Below are positions 57,140-64,000 of a stretch of 64,000 bases of DNA, in pieces; position 1 is the stretch's first letter; the number at the start of each line of letters is the position of its first letter. The notes below the pieces were generated by a model. The model made no database searches. It worked only from the letters and a program-made list of their open reading frames with translations, and had not been told where the DNA came from. Both the position numbers and the translations under genes were made by a program. This stretch comes from Saprospiraceae bacterium. Its GTDB lineage: Bacteria; Bacteroidota; Bacteroidia; Chitinophagales; Saprospiraceae. The stretch spans positions 20,801 to 84,800 of the forward strand of contig JAJTFM010000014.1 of assembly GCA_021298575.1 (NCBI GenBank), in the 5' to 3' direction.

Positions 57140-59416
57140 ATGTTGTCAGAAATTAAAAATACGTTCAGGTACTTCTGGTGCTATTTCATCCTGTTCATCC
57201 CGGTATGTACCATTGCCCAGGTTCACCATCCGGTAAAAATCTCTGTGCTCGATTCTGTGAGTCGCGAACCGGTGGTAGCAGCCGTCGTAACTGTTGCCGG
57301 GCATGGGGGCGGGTTCACCGATACACTCGGCAATTTTCTGGTTTTAAACCGGAAAGCTGATGCCCGGCTCAAAATTCAGATCAGCCGTATTGGCTATAAA
57401 CCCTGGTCGGGTGAACTTGTTGATTCAATTTTCGATCGAATTATCCTGCTGGTACCGTCGGAAACTGCCCTCAATACGGTAGTAATATCGGCGGCAGTCA
57501 AAGACGTTTCAAAGGATCTCTCTCCCATACCAGTCGAGGTCTATACTGCCGGATTTTTTCAGAAAAATGCAACGCCGGGCCTTTTCGATGCCCTCACACT
57601 TGTGAACGGGGTTCGACCACAGACGAACTGTAATGTGTGCGGTACAGGAGATATACAAATCAACGGCATGCCGGGCGCCTATACCATGATAACTATTGAC
57701 GGTATGCCTATTGTCAGTGGACTTTCCACGGTTTACGGTCTCAGCGGCATTCCAAACGGACTGATTGACAGGGTGGAAATTACCAAAGGGCCTGCAGGTG
57801 CTTTTTACGGTTCAGAGGCGGTGGGTGGTGTTATCAATGTAATCACCAAAAATGCGCTCACAGCCCCGCGGTTTTTCCTCGACGCCTTCGCTTCTTCTGT
57901 CGGTGAAACAAATGTTGACGCAGCTGCCGGAACGAGAACAGGAAACGCCACTTCGCTCCTTGGCATCAATTATTTCCGCTACTGGAATCCACTCGACATC
58001 AACGGAGACAATTTCACCGATGTAACGCTGCAGAATCGCGTTTCTGTCTTCAACAAATGGGCTTTCCGGCGGAAAAATAACTACGCGGCCTCTCTGGCTG
58101 CCCGCTATGTGTACGAAAACCGATGGGGTGGTGAAATGCAGTGGGAGCCACGCTGGCGTGGTACCGACAGTATCTACGGCGAAAGTATAAGTACCAACAG
58201 GATGGAAATGCTGGGGCATTTTCAATTGCCCGTGAGTGCCCGAAAAGTACTCCTTGATGCCTCCTGGAATCTGCATGATCAGTCGTCTGTTTACGGAAAT
58301 ATTCCTTACCTCGGCCGGCAACAGGTTGCCTTCGCTCAGGCTACCACCGACCTGCCCATTGGTGAAAAACACGAGGCAATACTGGGTGCCGCACTCCGTT
58401 ATACGCTGTACGATGATAACTCTCCGGCTACAGCATCTCCTGACGGAATGTCAAATATGCCCTCAAAAATCTGGCTGCCGGGTGTTTTTATTCAGGATCA
58501 GATTTCGCTCAATGGAAAAAATCGCCTGCTACTCGGGCTCCGCTACGACTACAACTCGGCTCACGGCAATATTCTCACCCCCCGGATAAGCTGGAAATGG
58601 GTGAAAGATGTTCAGCATAGCCTGCGAGTTACCACCGGCTCGGGATATCGTGTCGCCAATATTTTCACCGAGGATCACGCCTCGCTTACCGGAGCCCGGA
58701 CGGTGGTGATTGCCCAAAGTTTGCGCCCCGAACGCTCCTGGAACGGAAACATCAACTACACCAGAAAATTTTTTCCCGCGCACGCCAGCGTCATCAGTCT
58801 CGACGCCTCGCTGTTTTATACCTATTTCACTAATCAGATTATCCCCGATTATGACACGGATCCGGATCTGATTATTTACGATAATCTCGACGGACATGCC
58901 GTTTCTTCCGGTGGGTCACTGAATATGGATTTCAGCTTCCTCCACGGCTTCAGGATAGTGGCCGGCGTAACGGCACTAAACGTATTTCGGATGGAACAGG
59001 GACTTCGTCTGCCACAACTGTATGCACCGCCCTTTTCGGGCACCTGGGCAGTAACACTTCCCGTTTCGAGGCTGAAACTCACGATTGATTACACTGGTAA
59101 CGTGAATAGTCCGATGAGACTGCCCGTGTTCCCCGGAGATTACCGGCCCGAATATTCGCCCTGGTTTTCCATACACAATATTCAGTTCACCAGAGAACTG
59201 AAAGAGGGGCTCAAACTGTACGCTGCTATCAAAAACATGGCAGGGTTTTATCCGCGCGAGGATGTGATTATGCGTTCATTTGATCCTTTTGACAAGCAGG
59301 TGGATGTGGACAATCCCAACGGATTTACCTTTGATCCAACCTATAATTATGCACCCATGCAGCGGCAGCGCTTGCTGGTTGGCCTCCGCTGGACACTGAA
59401 TAACAACGTCAGGTAG
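57140..59416 (+). CDS. TonB-dependent receptor with carboxypeptidase-like regulatory domain
   Basis: Plug domain INGMPGAYTMITIDGMPIVSGLSTVYGLSGIPNGLIDRVEITKGPAGAFYGSEAVGGVINVITK; start uncertain. Confidence 0.9.
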   Translation: MLSEIKNTFRYFWCYFILFIPVCTIAQVHHPVKISVLDSVSREPVVAAVVTVAGHGGGFTDTLGNFLVLNRKADARLKIQISRIGYKPWSGELVDSIFDRIILLVPSETALNTVVISAAVKDVSKDLSPIPVEVYTAGFFQKNATPGLFDALTLVNGVRPQTNCNVCGTGDIQINGMPGAYTMITIDGMPIVSGLSTVYGLSGIPNGLIDRVEITKGPAGAFYGSEAVGGVINVITKNALTAPRFFLDAFASSVGETNVDAAAGTRTGNATSLLGINYFRYWNPLDINGDNFTDVTLQNRVSVFNKWAFRRKNNYAASLAARYVYENRWGGEMQWEPRWRGTDSIYGESISTNRMEMLGHFQLPVSARKVLLDASWNLHDQSSVYGNIPYLGRQQVAFAQATTDLPIGEKHEAILGAALRYTLYDDNSPATASPDGMSNMPSKIWLPGVFIQDQISLNGKNRLLLGLRYDYNSAHGNILTPRISWKWVKDVQHSLRVTTGSGYRVANIFTEDHASLTGARTVVIAQSLRPERSWNGNINYTRKFFPAHASVISLDASLFYTYFTNQIIPDYDTDPDLIIYDNLDGHAVSSGGSLNMDFSFLHGFRIVAGVTALNVFRMEQGLRLPQLYAPPFSGTWAVTLPVSRLKLTIDYTGNVNSPMRLPVFPGDYRPEYSPWFSIHNIQFTRELKEGLKLYAAIKNMAGFYPREDVIMRSFDPFDKQVDVDNPNGFTFDPTYNYAPMQRQRLLVGLRWTLNNNVR

Positions 59417-59442
59417 TATTGCGACACATAAAGGCAGCTTTC

Positions 59443-60861
59443 CTATTCCCTGACAAACACACACGTCTTGTTCCCGATACGCAGCCAGTAAACCCCTGGG
59501 TTTATTCCTGCCGTACTGATACTTCCCTGCAGTGTCAGGCCGCCCTGTATGTAGCGACCACCGATGTCGTGGATACTGTAAACGGACTGATCTGATCCAC
59601 TGATGTACAGTATTTCCCGGCATGGATTCGGGAAAACCGTTGCCATCTTGCCATCGGGCTCTTGAGCTGATGAAACCTGAAGGAATTCGAAGGCGCCCGC
59701 GTCGGGCGGTCCCGACAGGGGGCGTGGTATGTTCGTTGCCGTATCGGCGTATTCCCACACCGGATCGAGGGAATAACCGTGAACCGTTTTGTTCAGCTTT
59801 ACGCCGCGGTTCACAGCGGAAGAACCCGCTGTCAGGTGGTAATTGAAAGCCGCCGCATCCTCAAATCCGATGGCGTTTATATTGTTGTTAATCAAGTTGC
59901 CGGAAGAGTCGATGTGTGCTGGTGTACCCTGTATCAGCCCCGAGGTTTTGGCTCCAGCCAGGATGTTGTTCTTTAGAAAGAGTGTATCGGTCCCGGCACC
60001 CGTCTGTATGAAATTACCGGTTGATTTTTTGTTGACAAAGGTATTGTGTGCAATCCACACATGGTGCGGAGCCGGATTGGAGAGGCCCTCCATACCGTAC
60101 CCGAACAGGTTGCTGTTGGCCGAATTGGGCCCCTGTTCAATCACATTTCCCACAAGTACGGCCGTGCCGCCATTGGGCAGGTCTATGGTTCTGCTGTCCT
60201 CGGTTGTCTGGTTGCCAATGTAGTTGTATAAAATGATATTGTTTCTCGCCCGGCTCTTGAGTTCGTGCCCTTCCGCGATGGCATTTACACTGTAATTGTA
60301 CCTGAAAACAAATGTATCTATCCGGCCGATGTAGATATTATGCTGGTAGCCTGGATTACTGTTGCTGCCGTTGTTGGCAAACTCGTTGTACTCCATGGTC
60401 ACCTTGCAATCGGTGTAGGCTCCGCCCAGTATGCCCATTTCATTGCCATTGAAAAAACAGTGCCTCACGGTCAGGTCGCAGCCCTCCTGTCTGATGCCTG
60501 CCCCGTTGTGGTCCGGAACCGAGGCATTGGCAAATTCAATATTTTCCACCACGCAATCAGAGCCGCTGATAACGAATATGGCTTTCCCGTTGGCATTCCC
60601 GGCCAGTGAAGTGCCGGCTTCCAGGCGTGGTTTGCCCCCTGTGCCGCGAAGCAGCAGCCGGTTTCGGATGAAATATACCTGCGGATGATTGGAATAAAGT
60701 GCAGCATCAATACTGACCGTATCGCCATCGGCAACCAGGCTGCTCACCTGCGCGGGCGTGTTATACGTGCGCGCAGGACCGACGTGCCATTCTTTTGCGG
60801 AGAGAAAAAAGGGTGTTATTGCTGTCCAAAGCAGCAGAAAAGGGTGTAAGGAGTTTTTCAT
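59443..60861 (-). CDS. Right-handed parallel beta-helix protein with T9SS C-terminal domain
   Basis: NIEFANASVPDHNGAGIRQEG..., HNTFVNKKSTGNFIQTG; C-terminal TVFPNPCREILYISG. Confidence 0.75.
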   Translation of the reverse strand: MKNSLHPFLLLWTAITPFFLSAKEWHVGPARTYNTPAQVSSLVADGDTVSIDAALYSNHPQVYFIRNRLLLRGTGGKPRLEAGTSLAGNANGKAIFVISGSDCVVENIEFANASVPDHNGAGIRQEGCDLTVRHCFFNGNEMGILGGAYTDCKVTMEYNEFANNGSNSNPGYQHNIYIGRIDTFVFRYNYSVNAIAEGHELKSRARNNIILYNYIGNQTTEDSRTIDLPNGGTAVLVGNVIEQGPNSANSNLFGYGMEGLSNPAPHHVWIAHNTFVNKKSTGNFIQTGAGTDTLFLKNNILAGAKTSGLIQGTPAHIDSSGNLINNNINAIGFEDAAAFNYHLTAGSSAVNRGVKLNKTVHGYSLDPVWEYADTATNIPRPLSGPPDAGAFEFLQVSSAQEPDGKMATVFPNPCREILYISGSDQSVYSIHDIGGRYIQGGLTLQGSISTAGINPGVYWLRIGNKTCVFVRE

Positions 60862-60877
60862 GACGAGTGTCCGGATT

Positions 60878-61339
60878 TTACTGGATAGCTGATTTTATTC
60901 GCCTCAGATAATTGAGCTGTCCCTGATGCCTGTGTGTGTGACAGCAGAGCTGAACCAGAAAAAAGCCGATCGTCCGCCCCTGATGATGCGGTGGTGGTGC
61001 CGGCATGGGCTCGTTCAGCCGCGCCGGATCGAGCCCGTCCAGGGCAGCCCCAATTGCATTTGCAGTATCCGATATTTCTTCCAGTAACAGCTCTTTCGGC
61101 ATATCGCGGAGATTGAACTCCCTGTCGCGGTCGCGCTGGTAACCGTCACTCCCCAGTAATGCCCCGATGAAATGGCGCAGGTTGCCGCAGATATGCAGGG
61201 CGAGTGTTCCCACCGGATTGATGACCCCCGGTAGAGCCTCCCACAGGTGTTCATCGGGCGTGTCGGATACTTCACCGGCCAAGGCATTCAGGTCGCGTAC
61301 CAGAATATGTTTTACATCAGAAATCAGCGTATTTTCCAT
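60878..61339 (-). CDS. DinB family protein
   Basis: NPVGTLALHICGNLRHFIGALLG; GFFLVQLCCHTHRHQGQLNYLRRI. Confidence 0.8.
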   Translation of the reverse strand: MENTLISDVKHILVRDLNALAGEVSDTPDEHLWEALPGVINPVGTLALHICGNLRHFIGALLGSDGYQRDRDREFNLRDMPKELLLEEISDTANAIGAALDGLDPARLNEPMPAPPPHHQGRTIGFFLVQLCCHTHRHQGQLNYLRRIKSAIQ

Positions 61340-61341
61340 TT

Positions 61342-62337
61342 TCAGTCGTTTTCGAGCGTTTGTACGCCGTTGAGGGGTGGAGTAACCAGGTCGTCGCCCC
61401 ACAGGCGGCGGGTTTTGGAGTCTATGGCGGCGACAGCTTTTTCAGACAGATGCGCCTCCCAGTCGCGTGTTTTTCCGGAGCGGAAGAAGGTGTCCGGGTT
61501 GAAATGAAAACTGCCCGGGTTTTCCTTGATACCCTGCTTCATGGTTTCAAAGCCGGTGCTCTGTACAATGGCCTCAAACTGTTCACGGGTGATTGGTACA
61601 TCGGGTACCAGAAAGCGGGCAATACGCTGTGCTACTTCCATTTTTCGTTCTACCAGGTCCTCATAACGCAGGAAAAGCAGGCTTTCGCGCGGTATTTGTT
61701 TCCCTGCGCTTTCAATCCAGTTGAGAGCATGGAGATGGTAGTCGCCGAAGTACAGGTCGCCGCCCACGAATATATCCACGAATTCATCCATCGTCATGTT
61801 GGCTGATACATCGAGCAGCGGGTGCGACCGGTAAAAAAAGTATTGCGAGACGGCGGCTCCCCGCGGGTCTCGCAGGCAGACGATAAATTTTGACTTTGGA
61901 TGAATATGTTTTGCGGGCATATCGTCCACAAAACAGTGCGCGTACCAGGGTCGCGGATAACCGGCGGTTTTCTCCAGAAAGCTGCGGAAGTATTCGATTC
62001 CATGCTGTGAGGCAGTCACCTCGGGCCATGGTACTGTTCCGTGCCCAATATCGCCACAGCCCATATTGTACCATTCCGGATAGCTGATGGCTGTCCGGAG
62101 AATTTCCACCACATATTTTTTGGTGAGGTGTGTACCCACTTTCTGGTGTGTACTGATGAAAACATCGTGTTCATCCGTTTCCCAGGTGTCGCACAAAGTC
62201 CGGATGGCATTCAGGTCCATGAATGGCGGATACACCTTCCCACGCCAGCGCGTGTGCAGGAAGCCAAGCTGATTGAGGGGTTGACAGGGTTCGAAGACGG
62301 TGAGTTTTTTCTTTGGTTCGTGTTGCTGACTCATCAA
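61342..62337 (-). CDS. Sulfotransferase domain-containing protein (SULT-like)
   Basis: DVFISTHQKVGTHLTKKYVVEIL (PSB-loop-like); FIVCLRDPRGAAVSQYFFYRS (3'-PB-like); LLFLRYEDLVERK. Confidence 0.8.
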   Translation of the reverse strand: MMSQQHEPKKKLTVFEPCQPLNQLGFLHTRWRGKVYPPFMDLNAIRTLCDTWETDEHDVFISTHQKVGTHLTKKYVVEILRTAISYPEWYNMGCGDIGHGTVPWPEVTASQHGIEYFRSFLEKTAGYPRPWYAHCFVDDMPAKHIHPKSKFIVCLRDPRGAAVSQYFFYRSHPLLDVSANMTMDEFVDIFVGGDLYFGDYHLHALNWIESAGKQIPRESLLFLRYEDLVERKMEVAQRIARFLVPDVPITREQFEAIVQSTGFETMKQGIKENPGSFHFNPDTFFRSGKTRDWEAHLSEKAVAAIDSKTRRLWGDDLVTPPLNGVQTLEND

Positions 62338-62340
62338 AAA

Positions 62341-62806
62341 TCATAGCCGGGCCACCAGCAGGCCACATTCAGTGGGAAGTACATAGTGATTAATCCCTTC
62401 AGCAGCCTTTCTGGGCATCGAAGAAAATCAGATCGTAGTGTCCGCTCAGGGTTCCGATTACATCGAGCGCATCGCCTGTGTGTACACTGACTGGTGCCTT
62501 GCAGTCGTTCATACGTTGCTGTGTGCTTTCTGCAACACCCGGATCGAACTCTATGGTGTCAATAATGCAGGTTTTATGGTTGGCGAGTCCGCTCGCGAGA
62601 TACAATGTTGAGAGGCCATGTCCGGCACCTATCTCGAGCACTCTGGCCGGATTGGCAGAGATAGTGAGAACACGCAGCAGATCGCCGGTGTCAGCTCTGA
62701 CCGGGTTTCGCCATCCATACCTGCCGGTGGCGTCGGTGTAGCTTTCTCCCTGTTTGTTATAGGTTTCCAGTTCGCGAATGGCGGATTCAATCAGCTCAGT
62801 AGTCAT
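62341..62806 (-). pseudogene. Class I SAM-dependent O-methyltransferase-like gene, truncated or internally deleted
   Basis: Intact N-half VLEIGAGHGLSTLYLASGL...YDLIFFDAQKGC* (stop at 62399); another frame continues AAEGINHYVLPTECGLLVARL*, ending 3 bp before the sulfotransferase start. Confidence 0.65.
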
Positions 62807-62875
62807 CGTGTAAAAATCTGTGGAGGCGAATGTACGCCAGACAGGACAGACATTGTGAGAAAATGATGAAAATCA

Positions 62876-63784
62876 TCAAATAATTCCGTGGCCGGCGGAA
62901 TTGGGCAAATCCGGTATCTGGTCGGCAATTTTCTCTCTTTCACTGATGATTTCCACGAGCCTGCGGATGGTTTTACGTCTTATTACACGCTCCAGTTCCT
63001 TGTTGGGCTCTTTGAGGATATACTGAAACTTCATGGAAACACTGTCCTTGCCAACTTCTGCCACCCTTAGGTAATAACTGTCGGACTGAATCAGATCCTG
63101 GAAGGGCGAGAGCACATCTATCAGACTTTGCTCCAGCTCTTCCACCGTTTTCAGGTGGCGAAGGTCAATTTCGAAGTCAATACTTGTGCGTTTGATTTCC
63201 CTTTTGGTATAGTTTATTACCTCGGAAGTGAGCAGAGTGTTGTTGGGTATGTAAATCATATCGTCGTCATCATTCAGCAGATGAATATTTTGCAGCGTGA
63301 TGTCAATAATTTTTCCGCGATGCTTCCCCACGCTCACGTTATCACCTATGCTGATCTGTCCGGAGAAAGTAATTACCATCCCGTTAATCATGTTGGAAAT
63401 GTAATCCTTGGTAAGCAATGCCAGCCCGGCGAATACGATGGAGAGGGAAGTAAACAGTTGCCGCGCATCTATCTGAAACAAGGAAAGTACGCCGACTACC
63501 ACACCCATCACCAGCAGAATGGAGTAAATATGCCCCATTCCCACGATAAAATTGTCTTCCCCGCGTACCCGGTGGCGCCTGCGATAGATACCCACCACCA
63601 CAAACTGTACAAAATCGAGGAAAATCAGGAAAATGATGACGTTGGCCAGTGAATCCTTGTAGTAGTTGAAGGCATTCCGGTACTTTGAACCGGAGTAAAC
63701 CCATGAAATATCCCACTCATCCAGGCGAACAAGCAGCACAGACACGAACACGACCAGTTTCAGAAAAAGTACAACGTATTTCAT
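62876..63784 (-). CDS. MscS-type mechanosensitive ion channel
   Basis: FAGLALLTKDYISNMINGMVITFSGQISIGDNVSVGKHRGKIIDITLQNIHLLNDDDDMIYIPNNTLLTSEVINYTKR. Confidence 0.88.
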   Translation of the reverse strand: MKYVVLFLKLVVFVSVLLVRLDEWDISWVYSGSKYRNAFNYYKDSLANVIIFLIFLDFVQFVVVGIYRRRHRVRGEDNFIVGMGHIYSILLVMGVVVGVLSLFQIDARQLFTSLSIVFAGLALLTKDYISNMINGMVITFSGQISIGDNVSVGKHRGKIIDITLQNIHLLNDDDDMIYIPNNTLLTSEVINYTKREIKRTSIDFEIDLRHLKTVEELEQSLIDVLSPFQDLIQSDSYYLRVAEVGKDSVSMKFQYILKEPNKELERVIRRKTIRRLVEIISEREKIADQIPDLPNSAGHGII

Positions 63785-63918
63785 ACAGGAAAAGTCAGTC
63801 AGCAATTAACGCGTTTTCACCCGAAAAGATTTTATCAGGGTGCAATATGCACAATTTCGGGGGCGTTATTTGTTTCTTTCAGTCAGGTTGACCTATCTTC
63901 GCATCCCTTCCCGTTCTC

Positions 63919-64000
63919 ATGGCGCGACTTGTTCGTCTGCGCACCCCCTTTTGTATATACTCCTTCATCCCTGTGCCCGCCTGCCGGCAGCATAGCTCCT
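63919..64000 (+). CDS. Possible 5' end of a gene running off the window
   Basis: ATG followed by an open frame to the window edge (MARLVRLRTPFCIYSFIPVPACRQHSS); too short to identify. Confidence 0.25.
   Translation, partial: MARLVRLRTPFCIYSFIPVPACRQHSS

Noticed and set aside
51180-63800. Possible defence island or prophage in the right-hand accessory region
   Set aside because: No integrase, phage structural, restriction or toxin-antitoxin genes were recognised; contents are secreted proteins, SDR/AraC, TonB receptor, sulfotransferase and MscS.

Overview
This 64 kb window is a Bacteroidota chromosome segment. Supporting signs are TAnnTTTG-type promoters, T9SS C-terminal sorting domains, GSCFA and DUF5606 proteins and ribosomal protein THX. 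Its core is a complete S10-spc-alpha ribosomal protein cluster (rpsJ to rplQ, about 10.4-26.6 kb) with secY, map, infA, rpmJ and rpoA. Flanking genes are mostly housekeeping: dapA, accA, nadD, pcrA/uvrD, frr, dnaB, tatA-like, recQ, aconitase, recG and a parE/gyrB-type topoisomerase. Two tRNAs (Asp-GTC, Gln-TTG) are present, along with several secreted T9SS-type proteins, a TonB receptor and an MscS channel. Points worth a second look: (i) infA is broken by an apparent 58-bp internal deletion; (ii) a tightly spaced pair pairs an uncharacterised protein with a trypsin/zinc-ribbon/YbjN-like protein; (iii) a DnaA-box cluster in an AT-rich stretch lies upstream of dnaB; (iv) a 17-bp nested hairpin lies between rpsJ and rplC; (v) S3 carries an RGG-rich tail; (vi) a vanadium haloperoxidase-like secreted protein has 69-aa near-identical acidic repeats; (vii) there are several non-coding repeats (a ~239-bp tandem duplication of 'cgcagag' palindromes, a MITE-like ~152-bp hairpin, a 70-bp palindrome); (viii) several gene remnants are present (AAA ATPase, Fic/AlbA-type wHTH, O-methyltransferase). 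No CRISPR array, rRNA or clear prophage was seen. All calls were made by eye; no database search or folding was run.
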